Part shown: in pieces, positions 11,469 to 22,757 of the stretch
Layout of the letters: every line of letters begins with the position of its first letter
Numbering within the stretch: position 1 is the stretch's first letter
NCBI GenBank assembly: GCA_001466705.2
Contig: LATX02000196.1
Coordinates: 526,814 to 590,813 of the forward strand
Direction of reading: 5' to 3'
Origin: Moniliophthora roreri
Taxonomy: Eukaryota > Basidiomycota > Agaricomycetes > Agaricales > Marasmiaceae
DNA length: 64,000 nucleotides
The notes under the pieces: generated by a model
Told to the model about the DNA's origin: nothing
Database searches by the model: none
Seen by the model: only the letters and a program-made list of their open reading frames with translations
Position numbers and translations under genes: made by a program

Positions 11469-12036
11469 CATCAGCAAAATGGACACCTAAATATAATAAA
11501 TTATAATGTATTTTGCTGATTTTAGTCCATTGTAATAGATTAAAATCAAGCAATGCTATTACAATACATTAAAATGCATTAAAATGAGACTGGTGTTATT
11601 ATAATCCATTAAAATACAATAAAATGGGATGGTATTATTATAGTACATTAAAATGCAATAAAATAGGATGGTATTATTATAGTGTATTAAAATGCAATAA
11701 AATGAGACAGAGTTATTATAATGTAGTAAAATAGATTGTAACAGAGGCAATCAAAACAGTGCATTTTTATGCCTTCCAGAGGACAGGGAGAGGACTCTAT
11801 AAAGTGAAGGGAAGCTTTTGGTTGGGGATTTGATCAATAGAAACAGCAAGGGGGTGGAGATAGGTCTTTTGAGTAAGGGGATATATTGCACTATGTGTGG
11901 TGGTAAGTATATGGCACTGTGGTACAGTGGTCTTGAGCACCCCGCGGCTGCCTAGGTTGCTGACTAATCCACCTTGAGGTCGAGGGTTCGACTCACGGGG
12001 GTTGCAACAAATAAATATTATTTCTTTTTGTCCCCG
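11469..12036. mobile_element. CATCAG-terminated inverted-repeat element, truncated copy a
   Basis: Left terminal repeat and about 570 bp of the element described at 16426-17202, ending at a single N. It is slightly diverged from the later copies: it has an extra GGTGGAG before ATAGGTCTTTTG and a different spacing in the tRNA-like module, so it is not just the same read placed twice. Confidence 0.65.
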
Positions 12037-12037
12037 N

Positions 12038-13256
12038 GGTATGGTAGCCAGGGGGGAGAGAAATTTTTTTTTGTACATGGAGTCAAATTCTTTTTTAAGG
12101 ACTGTCGCAGTAAACCAACCAACTACTGACTACCATATATGGAAGGTAGTTCACATGATGTCACCTTTTTGGAAGGCACTAAGTAGCAAGCGCCTGACTA
12201 GCACTGGTCCTCTTCCCCCTTCACATTAGCTAGGTTCAGCGAAGTGTGAGCACAATATACCAAAATCTGCAGTAGAATGCTTCAAACTGTTTGTAAGGTT
12301 CATCTACATTATATTCTAGGTACAGGAGCCCAAGCAAGCGATATCTGCTAAGATCTAAGGATAGTATGTGTATCCAGGCTGTAAGTTGGTTCAAGAAGGC
12401 ATATAATGTAACCCTATTATGGAGAACTCCCAGTCCTATACAGCTGAACCACCACAAACCCTTAAAATACCTGTGAGTCAGCCCCAAGGACTATGGGTGG
12501 ACAGGAAACTGATCTAGACCAGCATCCAAAAGGCATATAGGAGCAAATTTGAGTCTTTCTGCTACAAAGGTGGTTACAAAAGAAGCTTTGGTTACTGAGA
12601 AAGTGTTCAAAGTTTGAAAAAAAATTGGCTCAAGAAAATTTTTTAAGCCAGCCATTGGGCAACCAACCAACCATCCCAGTGTTCCAGAACCATGGCCTGC
12701 CTCCCCTCTGATGGTAGTGGTAAAAAGAAAGCCGTTGATGTGACCCTGTCACACTGATTCTTGCTGGGGGTGTCGTTTCCAATCAATTTCCAATATCCAA
12801 TCCTGATTTGCACAAGGTTGAGGCTGGAATCCTGCTGAGGAGATAGAAGTGCTCTGAAACTTGGATGAAGAGCCAGATGCTTCAATATTTACTGCCAATG
12901 TCGATTAATTATCTGAAGTTGAGTATTCTATGAGATCTAGAGTCAGGGTTTATCTTCCTTTATCTGATACTTCCATGATCTCTTAGGTCAACTGAATTCC
13001 TACTCTGGTGAACTTCCAGTTCATTCTTCAATGTACATTGGTAGAGTGACATCATACTTTTCAGCATTTTCCGGCATTTTTGGCATTTTTGACCTTTCTG
13101 CATGTTAAATGCCAAAATGTGAGGGACAGTCAATGTAATTTTTAACTTGGTTGGTTCACAATTCTACTCTAACTATATGAGTTTAACACAGCTGCCAAGG
13201 AGCAGTGACTTTTGTTGGGAATGGGAGGGTAGGCATGAAGTGAGTGGAGGGGCGAA
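12038..13256. other. Unrelated AT-rich segment between two N joins
   Basis: This stretch matches no part of the array. It contains only short frames (for example minus-strand 12236-12487 and 12643-12885) and looks like transposon interior. Because both sides join array sequence through single Ns, its placement here is doubtful. Confidence 0.4.
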
Positions 13257-13881
13257 CATCAGCAAAATGGACACCTAAATATAATAAATTATAATGTATT
13301 TTGCTGATTTTAGTCCATTATAATAAATTAAAATCAAGCAATGCTATTACAATACATTAAAATAGATTGTAACAGAGGCAATCAAAACAGTGCATTTTTA
13401 TGCCTTCCAGAGGACAGGGAGAGGACTCTATAAAGTGAAGGGAAGCTTTTGGTTGGGGATTTGATCAATAGAAGCAGCAAGGGGGTGGAGATAGGTCTTT
13501 TGAGTAAGGGGATATACTGCACTATGTGTGCTAATAAGCATATGGCACTGTGGTACAGTGGTCTTGAGCGCCCAGCAGCTGTCAAGAGTGCTGACTAATT
13601 GACCTTGAGGTTGGGAGTTCAACTCATGGAGGTTGCAACAAATAAATATTATTTTGTTTTATCCCCAACCCCCAGGTGGGGCCGATGCATTATAATGGCT
13701 GAAATACATTATAATAGCCAAAATACATTATAATAGCCAGAATACATTATAACCATTTTGCTTCATTTTAATCCATTAAAATAAAGGAACAACAATTATA
13801 TTACATTAAAATACACCATAATGATTATAATGTATTTCACTCATTTTATTCCAATATATTTAGGTGTCCATTTCGCTGATG
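13257..13881. mobile_element. CATCAG-terminated inverted-repeat element, 625 bp copy b
   Basis: Both termini are present (CATCAGCAAAATGG ... TTTCGCTGATG), but the copy lacks about 150 bp of the left-arm TTATAAT-type repeats. The flanks (GAA and TAC) show no clear duplication. It is followed within 15 bp by an N. Confidence 0.7.
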
Positions 13882-13896
13882 TACACCTTCCTTTGN

Positions 13897-15707
13897 CATC
13901 AGCTGTTGCTCTTCATCCTATCGCTCACTTTGGCATGAACTTGCCAGTGCGATGAAACGAAACCAGTTTGCAGGAAGTGTTATCGGTTAAATCTAGAATG
14001 TGTACAGAGGCCCCAGAACGAGAACGTCCGGGAGCAGCAGCAGGAAACGGCGCTCTACAAACCCCTCACAGCACCGACACCGATACCCATGGACATCACT
14101 TCCATCCAAATAATGCATCATTTCACGACCGCAACTGCCGCTTCTTTTTTGTCCGACCCTAGGTGCATCAATATAATGGCCACCATGCCTCCTCAGTTAT
14201 CATGGGACAATCCACACCTCTTCCACACACTGTTATCCTTTTCGGCACTTCACCTCGGTCGACTCTACCCCGAAGAGTCCAAGTGGGTATACCTTGCCTC
14301 TGCTCATCGGAGAGCTGCGATAAATACTCTGCCTGGTGCTACCAACCCCGATGCCAAATTCCTAATGGTTGGTATCTTCGTGCTGTATACGATCTTGTCA
14401 TCAGCAAAATGGACACCTAAATATAATAAATTATAATGTATTTTGCTGATTTTAGTCCATTGTAATAGATTAAAATCAAGCAATGCTATTACAATACATT
14501 AAAATGCATTAAAATGAGACTGGTGTTATTATAATCCATTAAAATACAATAAAATGGGATGGTATTATTATAGTACATTAAAATGCAATAAAATAGGATG
14601 GTATTATTATAGTGTATTAAAATGCAATAAAATGAGACAGAGTTATTATAATGTAGTAAAATAGATTGTAACAGAGGCAATCAAAACAGTGCATTTTTAT
14701 GCCTTCCAGAGGACAGGGAGAGGACTCTATAAAGTGAAGGGAAGCTTTTGGTTGGGGATTTGATCAATAGAAACAGCAAGGGGGATAGGTCTTTTGAGTA
14801 GGGGGATATATTGCACTATGTGTGTTGGTAAGTATATGGCACTGTGGTACAGTGGTCTTGAGCATCCCGCGGCTGCCAAGGTTGCTGACTCGACCACCTT
14901 GAGGTCGACGGTTCGACTCACGGGGGTTGCAACAAATAAACATTATTTCTTTTTGTCCCCGACCCCCAGGTGGGGCCGATGCATTATAACGGCTGAAATA
15001 CATTATAATAGCCAAAATACATTATAATAGCCAGAATACATTATAACCATTTTGCTTCATTTTAATCCATTAAAATAAAGGAACAACAATTATATTACAT
15101 TAAAATACACCATAATGATTATAATGTATTTCACTCATTTTATTCCAATATATTTAGGTGTCCATTTCGCTGATGGTCGTCGCTATTCTCATCACCGAAG
15201 AACATCTTCTCACTGATGACCTCAGTGCATAACGTCTTGTCCCCCTTCCTGGGTGGCCCTAGTATGTATGAGGATCAGAGGATGAGAGTTGTAGAACCTG
15301 GGTTCTCCGAGGACCTGCAAGCAAATTCGGTGGGGGGACTAGAGCATCTACGGCAGATATATGACTTCTGTATGCCTGGATTAAAATCGGAGGAGCTTTT
15401 TGATCCAAGTATCAAGGCGGCATATCAAAAAGCAGTAGAAGCGCTCTTTATCGCATACCCGCTCAGTCAGATGGGATACGAAACGAAGTGCGCCGTTTTG
15501 TGGCCAACGCTTTTTGGGACGAAGTTTCGTGATTTGTTAAATGAAAGGAGACAGCGTGCATTGGTGGTACTGTATTATTATCTGGAGATGTTGAAGAGTA
15601 TAGGTGAACGAACGTGGTGGGCGAGTGAAGCTGGGAGGTGTCAGGAATATGTGTATGGGTTATTAGATGTCGGTTGGAAGGATTGGGTACTTCAGTATGA
15701 TGGTGTT
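13897..15707 (+). pseudogene. Array locus 4, second assembly block (probable duplicate)
   Basis: Starts inside the intron, reads exon 2 from 13948, is cut at 14399-15175 by the inverted-repeat element and resumes to an N at 15708. Every predicted peptide in it equals that of 15924-17734 at a constant offset of 2027. Old duplicates in this array differ at many positions, so identity over about 1.8 kb argues for a misjoined overlapping contig rather than a true copy. Confidence 0.7.
14399..15175. mobile_element. CATCAG-terminated inverted-repeat element, 777 bp copy c
   Basis: Same length and, as far as I can see, same sequence as copy d at 16426-17202, within the duplicated assembly block. 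It sits in exon 2 with GT on both sides. Confidence 0.75.
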
Positions 15708-15809
15708 NCGCTCAAGTTATCACCCTCGTGTACCTTTAGGTACTAGTAGTAGAACCCTGATCTCATTTACCTCTAGCCGCATGACCACCGACTTTGAACC
15801 TCAACTACT

Positions 15810-17779
15810 ATGTCGAAAACAGGTGCTGCGACCACTTTCAAGTTGGAGGGCGCTATTCGCTTTCATGCCAGGTCTAAGAGTGGGTGTCTAACGTGTAAGA
15901 AGAGGCATATTAAAGTAAGTACGCATCAGCTGTTGCTCTTCATCCTATCGCTCACTTTGGCATGAACTTGCCAGTGCGATGAAACGAAACCAGTTTGCAG
16001 GAAGTGTTATCGGTTAAATCTAGAATGTGTACAGAGGCCCCAGAACGAGAACGTCCGGGAGCAGCAGCAGGAAACGGCGCTCTACAAACCCCTCACAGCA
16101 CCGACACCGATACCCATGGACATCACTTCCATCCAAATAATGCATCATTTCACGACCGCAACTGCCGCTTCTTTTTTGTCCGACCCTAGGTGCATCAATA
16201 TAATGGCCACCATGCCTCCTCAGTTATCATGGGACAATCCACACCTCTTCCACACACTGTTATCCTTTTCGGCACTTCACCTCGGTCGACTCTACCCCGA
16301 AGAGTCCAAGTGGGTATACCTTGCCTCTGCTCATCGGAGAGCTGCGATAAATACTCTGCCTGGTGCTACCAACCCCGATGCCAAATTCCTAATGGTTGGT
16401 ATCTTCGTGCTGTATACGATCTTGTCATCAGCAAAATGGACACCTAAATATAATAAATTATAATGTATTTTGCTGATTTTAGTCCATTGTAATAGATTAA
16501 AATCAAGCAATGCTATTACAATACATTAAAATGCATTAAAATGAGACTGGTGTTATTATAATCCATTAAAATACAATAAAATGGGATGGTATTATTATAG
16601 TACATTAAAATGCAATAAAATAGGATGGTATTATTATAGTGTATTAAAATGCAATAAAATGAGACAGAGTTATTATAATGTAGTAAAATAGATTGTAACA
16701 GAGGCAATCAAAACAGTGCATTTTTATGCCTTCCAGAGGACAGGGAGAGGACTCTATAAAGTGAAGGGAAGCTTTTGGTTGGGGATTTGATCAATAGAAA
16801 CAGCAAGGGGGATAGGTCTTTTGAGTAGGGGGATATATTGCACTATGTGTGTTGGTAAGTATATGGCACTGTGGTACAGTGGTCTTGAGCATCCCGCGGC
16901 TGCCAAGGTTGCTGACTCGACCACCTTGAGGTCGACGGTTCGACTCACGGGGGTTGCAACAAATAAACATTATTTCTTTTTGTCCCCGACCCCCAGGTGG
17001 GGCCGATGCATTATAACGGCTGAAATACATTATAATAGCCAAAATACATTATAATAGCCAGAATACATTATAACCATTTTGCTTCATTTTAATCCATTAA
17101 AATAAAGGAACAACAATTATATTACATTAAAATACACCATAATGATTATAATGTATTTCACTCATTTTATTCCAATATATTTAGGTGTCCATTTCGCTGA
17201 TGGTCGTCGCTATTCTCATCACCGAAGAACATCTTCTCACTGATGACCTCAGTGCATAACGTCTTGTCCCCCTTCCTGGGTGGCCCTAGTATGTATGAGG
17301 ATCAGAGGATGAGAGTTGTAGAACCTGGGTTCTCCGAGGACCTGCAAGCAAATTCGGTGGGGGGACTAGAGCATCTACGGCAGATATATGACTTCTGTAT
17401 GCCTGGATTAAAATCGGAGGAGCTTTTTGATCCAAGTATCAAGGCGGCATATCAAAAAGCAGTAGAAGCGCTCTTTATCGCATACCCGCTCAGTCAGATG
17501 GGATACGAAACGAAGTGCGCCGTTTTGTGGCCAACGCTTTTTGGGACGAAGTTTCGTGATTTGTTAAATGAAAGGAGACAGCGTGCATTGGTGGTACTGT
17601 ATTATTATCTGGAGATGTTGAAGAGTATAGGTGAACGAACGTGGTGGGCGAGTGAAGCTGGGAGGTGTCAGGAATATGTGTATGGGTTATTAGATGTCGG
17701 TTGGAAGGATTGGGTACTTCAGTATGATGGTGTTACGAAGAAATCGGTGGCTGATTCTACGAGGAAGTTGACATATTAG
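15810..17779 (+). pseudogene. Array locus 4, full length, interrupted by a 777 bp element
   Basis: Exon 1 is 15810-15914, the intron 15915-15974 and exon 2 starts at 15975. At 16426 the codon series ACG-ATC-TTG-T is interrupted by the element, which ends at 17202; the frame resumes as TCG-TCG-CTA and runs to the stop at 17779. Removing the element plus one copy of the flanking GT restores an uninterrupted frame, so the insertion is the only visible lesion and is probably recent. The product without it would resemble locus 7 closely (shared GGPSMY, RMRVVEPGFSE and EHLRQIYDF). As it stands the gene would give a truncated protein with the zinc cluster but without the regulatory half. Confidence 0.82.
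16426..17202. mobile_element. 777 bp non-autonomous inverted-repeat element with tRNA-like core (copy d)
   Basis: Termini are CATCAGCAAAATGGACACC and its near-exact inverse ending GCTGATG; the repeat extends with few mismatches for roughly 25 bp. The flanking duplication is GT (16424-16425 and 17203-17204). Both arms are AT-rich with many TTATAAT / ATTAAAATG units. The middle (about 16865-16962) has TGGTACAGTGG, a full match to the polymerase III A-box consensus, and GGTTCGACTCA, one mismatch from the B box. No transposase frame is present, so it must be mobilised in trans. The superfamily is unassigned. Confidence 0.8.
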
Positions 17780-18607
17780 AGCCAAGCCAAGTGCATCTGG
17801 GATTTTGACAGATGAGGACCGGGACACTAAATTTTGTTCCAGGTTCTCTTTGAGCGGCCAAGATCCAACCATAGCGAATAGATGTAGCGTCGGCGTTAAT
17901 TGGCGTTGTGCGACAACCTTGGTATATCTGCCGACGAGGCTTCACTGTATATGGTATTTAGGCCTGGCCTGTAGCACCGTCTACGCAGTTATATTCATCG
18001 TTTCATGCATCAAATTGCAGTTTTGATGTGTACTTGAGCTGGGGCCGTACGTGACGCGCTGCGTCACATCTGCTCTCAAGTCTTGACCCCGAACTGCATT
18101 CTGGCACGCCGCAATTCTCGATGCATACCACAAAACTCGAACGGTTTAATACTCTTGAAACGGACTGTCGACATCCTCTAAACAGCGACTGCACCGGAAT
18201 CTGACGATGTAACTCTTTCGTCATTCGACTTGAAGGCCGTAGGATCGAAGTCATTGACTTGACACTCTCAGGCAAGGAGGCCTGAGCTTGTGAGCCTTGC
18301 CAGCATTTAGGGTTTGGGAGATGAGGCTGAGTCACCTTCCGATTCCCTCTTCGAGATGCCTTTGCTGAATGGAAACGTCACCCACAATTGCAGGGTCGTC
18401 CGAAAAATCAGATGGAGATATGAATACGGACACTCACCGGCCAGACAGTTTTCACTCCGTGTGTCCTCTTTCGCATTAATCAGTCTACAAGCTGCTAAAT
18501 TGAGAGCTTAGGTTAAAGGGGCCTTCCACAGAAAACCCGCTCAAGTTGTCACCCTCGTTTTCATTTACCTCCAGCCGCATGATCACCGATTTTAAACCTC
18601 AACCACC
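17780..18607. repeat. Array 3' module plus promoter module before locus 5
   Basis: The 3' module runs to about 18305 and passes straight into the promoter module (GAGATGAGGCTGAGTCACC onwards). No passenger-gene relic is visible. An out-of-frame ATG lies 29 bases before the locus 5 start. Confidence 0.55.
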
Positions 18608-19804
18608 ATGTCGACAGCAAGTGCTGCGACCACTTCTAAATTCGAGGGGGCTATTCGCTTTCATACTAAGTCTAGGAGTGGGTGTTTAACGTGTAGAAAG
18701 AAGCGTATCAAAGTAAGTACGCATCAACTGTTGCCCTTCCTCCTATCGCTCACTTTGGCATGAACTTGCCAGTGTGATGAAACGAAACCAATTTGCAAGA
18801 AGTGTTATCGGCGAAATATAGAATGTGTACAGAGGCCCAAAAACGGTAACAACCAGGAGCGGCGGCAGCAGAAGCAGCAGGAAATGGTGCTCTACGAATC
18901 CCTCGCAGCGCCGACGCCAATACCCATAGACATCACCTCCCTCCAAACTTTGCACCATTTCACTACCGCCACTTCCGTCTCTTTTATGTCCGACCCTAGG
19001 TGCATCGCCGTAATGCGCGCCATGGCTTTTGAGTTATCATGGGACAACCCACACCTCTTCCACGCCCTGTTATCCTGCACGTCACTTCACCTCGGTCGAC
19101 TCTACTCCGAGGAGCCCAAGTGGGTATACCTTGCCTCTGCTCATCGGAAAGCTGCGATAGCTGCTCTGCCTGGTGCTACCAACCTCGATGCCAAGTTCCT
19201 AACGATAGGGCTCTTCACGATATATACGATCTCATCGTCATTATCTTCATCACCGGAGAATATCTTTTCACTGATGACCTCGCTGCATAACATCTCGTTG
19301 ACCATGGAGGGTCACCATATGTACGAGGATCCGAGGCTAAAAGTTGTAGATCCGTTCTCCGTGGACCTACAAGCAGATTCGGTAGAGGCATTAGGGCATT
19401 TACAGTGGATATACAATTTCCCTACGTCTGGCCTTGAATTGGAATCGGAGGAACTTTTCGATCCAGATATTAAGGAGGCGTATAGGCAAGCAGTGGAAGC
19501 GCTCTATGTCGCGTACCGGCTCAGTCGGATGGGATATGAAGTGAAGAGCGCCAAAGTGTGGCCACTGTTTTTTGGGAAGAGGTTTTCGGCACTGTTGAAT
19601 GAGAGGAGACAGCGTGCGTTAGTGCTGTTGTACTACTATTTGGAGATGTTAAAGGATATAGGTGAAAGATGGTGGACGAAGGGGATTGCGAGGTGTCAGG
19701 ATTATATATATGGATTGTTGGATGTCGGGTGGAGGGGTTGGTTACTTCAATATGGTGTTACGGAGAGTCCGGTCGCTGATTCTACGAGGAAATTGATGTG
19801 TTAG
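18608..19804 (+). CDS. Zn2Cys6 transcription factor, array locus 5 (divergent member)
   Basis: Predicted 378 residues. Exon 1 is 18608-18712, the intron 18713-18772 and exon 2 18773-19804. The zinc cluster is canonical; the basic segment reads CRKKRIKC. This is one of the most diverged open copies in the regulatory region: ALLSCTSLHLGRLYSEEPK, a LEGHH-type segment, KSAKVWPLFFGKRFSALL in place of the usual FGTKFRDLL, and a shortened ERWWTKGIARCQDYIYG. The reading frame is nevertheless clean throughout, which argues that it has been kept under selection. The upstream out-of-frame ATG is present. Confidence 0.86.
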
Positions 19805-20295
19805 GGCCGAGCCGAGTGCCCCTGGAATTCTGACAGATGAAGACCGGGGCATTAAATTTTGTTCGCCATGTTCTCTTTGAACGGCAAAGATCCAACCATA
19901 GCGAACGGATGTAGCGTTGGCGTCGATTGGCGTTGTGCGATAGGTCTCCTGCGACAGCCTTGGTATATCTGCAGACGATGCTTCACCGTGTATGGCATTT
20001 AGGCCTGACCTGTAGTACTGTCTACGTAGATATATTCATCGTTTCATGCATCAAATTGCGGTTTTAATGTGTACTTGAGCTGAGGATGTTTGTGACGTGC
20101 TGTGTCACATCCGCTCTCAAGTCTTGACCCCGAATTGCATTCTAGCATGCCGCAATCCTCGATGCATACCACAAAATTTGAATGGTTTAATACTCCCAAA
20201 ACAGACTGTCGACATCCTCTAAACAGCAACTACACCGAGATCTGACGACGTAACCCTTCGTCATTCGACATGAACTCATTAACTTGACACTCAGG
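19805..20295. repeat. Array 3' module after locus 5
   Basis: Same block as at 6746-7227, ending at TTGACACTCAGGCAAGCTGG where the passenger relic begins. Confidence 0.5.
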
Positions 20296-20665
20296 CAAGC
20301 TGGAAGATTCTGGGGATGAAGAGTTCGTCAGAGTTTGGTCTGGGGGGCGGAGTTCCAGTGGTCAGTGAGATATGACTTCAATAATGGCCTCAGGTGCGTA
20401 TGTTCCGATTTACTTGATTCATGGTTTTGCTGGGCGAATTATGACTAGTCGTTAGGTTATCGTACTCTTCAGCCTCAAACTATATGATGACAACTCTGCC
20501 GCTTTCAAGAAGAATTACCTCGATGATGCTTCTGCATTCACCATCGAGCTTCCAACTCCAAGCCCCGCTGTGGAATTCAAATTGCACAAGGTGAACTACA
20601 GTCTACTAGGGCTTGAAACTAGCGAGAGGTTCGGACCTGGAGTCAAGGTGTCGGTTCCTGGGTGA
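20296..20665 (+). pseudogene. Passenger gene relic, best-preserved copy
   Basis: This is the least decayed copy of a coding-like segment found in seven spacers. A first part (DSGDEEFVRVWSGG) is followed by a plausible intron (donor GTGCGTATG, acceptor CGTTAG) and then a clean stretch containing YDDNSAAFKKNYLDD, ASAFTIELPTPSP and SERFGPGVKVSVPG before a stop. I do not recognise the family. Other copies keep NSAAFKKYLE and SAFTIEL but carry stops and indels. It was probably part of the ancestral duplicated unit and was then lost. Confidence 0.45.
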
Positions 20666-21192
20666 TATCGTGCGTTCTCCTTCGTCGAGTCGGCTAGTAT
20701 TATCTATTGATGGTCCTTGAAAGTTGGTAGGGACCAACGAGACCATAGAGCCCTGTTCCCCGGGCTGCCGCGGCAACACTTGGAATCCGACTTTCATCTA
20801 TACCATCAGCTCCGATTTTTCAAGCTCCGGGTCCTATTGCAGTTCAGAACGGATAGAGTTTAGAGTTCGGGAAATGAGGCTGAGTCACCTCCCGATCCCC
20901 TCAATTATAGCCTTTGTTTGGACAATTGCAATGAAAAGCTTCTAATTGCAGGGTTGTCGAAGAGAAATTGGATCTTGGGTACTCGTCAACCAAATGAAAC
21001 CGACTACCCAGAGACAGTTCGTATTCCATGTATCCCCTTTCAAATTCTTCAGTCTACGAACTGCAAAGTTGACATTTAGTTAGAGCAGTCTTCCACAGAA
21101 GTTGGTTATCACCCTCAAGTTGTCACCCTCGTGTGCCTTGAGGCGGTGCCTTATCTCCAATTGCATGGCCGCTGACCTTGGCCTCGACCGCC
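20666..21192. promoter_or_regulatory. Spacer and promoter module of locus 6
   Basis: Begins with sequence found only in the long spacers and ends with the shared promoter stretch (GGAAATGAGGCTGAGTCACC, TCACCCTCGTGT). TTGCATGGCC supplies the out-of-frame ATG before the start. Confidence 0.45.
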
Positions 21193-22383
21193 ATGTCGAA
21201 AACAGGTGCTGCAAACACCTTCAAATTCGAGGGTGTTATTCGCTTTCATACCAAGTCTAGGAGTGGGTGTCTTACGTGTAGGAGACGTATCAAGGTAAGT
21301 ACGCGTCGGCTGCTGCTCTTCCTCCTGTCGCTCACTTTAGCATGAACTTGCCAGTGCGATGAAACGAAGCCAATTTGCAGGAGGTGTTATCAGCGAAATA
21401 TAGAATGCGTACAGAGGTCCAAGAACGAGCACGGCCAGGAGCGACGGCAGCAGCAGCAGGAAACAGTGCTCTACAAACCCCTCACAGCACCAACACCGAT
21501 ACCCATGGGCATCACCTCCCTCCAAATAATCCATCATTTCACAACCGTCACTTCGGCTTCTTTTGATTCCGAACCTGGAAACATCATCTTAGTGCGCACC
21601 ATGCCTCAATTATCATGGGACAACCCATACCTCTTTCATGCCTTGTTATCCTGCGCGGCACTTCACCTCGGGCGACTCTACTCCGAGGAGCCCAGGTGGG
21701 TATACCTCGCCTCCGCTCATCAGAAAGCTGCCATAGATGCTCTACCTGGTGCTACCAACCTCGATGCCAAGTTCCTAACGATAGGGCTCTTCACGATGTA
21801 TACGATCTCGTCGTCATTATCCTCATCACTGAAGAATATCTTCTCACTGATGACATCGTTGCATAACGTCTTGTCGACCTTGGAAGGTTGCCATATGTAT
21901 GAGGATCAGAAGCTAAAGGCTGTAGATCCGTTCTCTGCGAACCTGCAAGCGAATTCGGCGGGGGTACTAGGGCATTTACAACAGATATACGACTTCCGTA
22001 TGCCTGGATTTGAGTCAGAATCGGAGGAGCTTTTTGATCTAATTATCAGAGCAGCATATAAAAAAGCAGTGGAAGCGCTCTGTGTCGCATACCCGCTCAG
22101 TCAGACGGGATACGAGGCGAAGGGTGCCGTTTTGTGGCCAGCGCTTTTCGGGGGGAAGTTCCGTGATTTATTAAATGAGAGGAGACAGCGTGCATTGGCG
22201 CTGCTGTACTATTATTTGGGGATGTTGAAGTGTATAGGTGAACGATGTTGGTGGGCGAGCGAAGCCGGGAGGTGTCAGGACTATATATACGGGTCATTGG
22301 ATTTCGGGTGGCGGGGTTGGGTGCTCCAATTTGATGGTGTTACGGAGAATTGGGTCGCTAATTCGACGAGGAGATTGACATAG
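21193..22383 (+). CDS. Zn2Cys6 transcription factor, array locus 6, shortened zinc cluster
   Basis: Predicted 376 residues. Exon 1 is 21193-21294 (34 codons, one fewer than most members), the intron 21295-21354 and exon 2 21355-22383. The basic loop reads CRRRIKC, so the spacing is CX2CX5C instead of the CX2CX6C of its siblings and of the Gal4-type family generally. All six cysteines remain. The deletion removes one basic residue from the DNA-contacting loop and may weaken or change binding; this is inference. The regulatory region is open and complete. Its final residues (TENWVANSTRRLT) and the spacer after it match locus 1, pointing to a duplicated or converted segment. Confidence 0.86.
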
Positions 22384-22757
22384 TAGAGCCAAACCAGAGT
22401 CCCCCAACTACTGCATTCAGGATGAGGTAGAGTTTTAGAGTTGCGAAATGAAGCTGAGTCATCCTCGCGATCCTCTGCCTAATTGGCCTCTGTTTGGCCA
22501 ACTGCAATGGAAAAGATCGAATTGCAGGGTCGTTGACGAGAAATCGGGTAAAGACATGGACGCCGATTAGACGGTTTTCACGTCCATGTGTCCTTTTACG
22601 AATTATTCAGTCTACAAACCGCTAAATTCAAAGTTTAGGTTAGAGCGGCCTTCCACAGAGAACCCGCTCAAGTTGTCACCCTCGTGTACCTTGAGTGTAG
22701 AACTGTGATTTCATTTGCCTCTGGCCGCATGACCGCCAACTTTGAACCTCAACCACC
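22384..22757. repeat. Short-type array spacer (locus 6 to 7)
   Basis: Near-identical to 5176-5548, starting GAGCCAAACCAGAGTCCC. It lacks the long 3' module and passenger relic. The upstream out-of-frame ATG before locus 7 is present. Confidence 0.6.

Noticed and set aside
11559..11750. Repetitive 63-residue frame (YNNT/ILMYY units) on the minus strand
   Set aside because: It is a translation of the TTATAAT-type subterminal repeats of the element, not a protein.
14838..14935. Possible functional tRNA gene
   Set aside because: A-box and B-box matches are present, but no convincing acceptor or anticodon stems can be folded by eye, and the sequence recurs only inside inverted-repeat elements. 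Treated as a tRNA-derived module.
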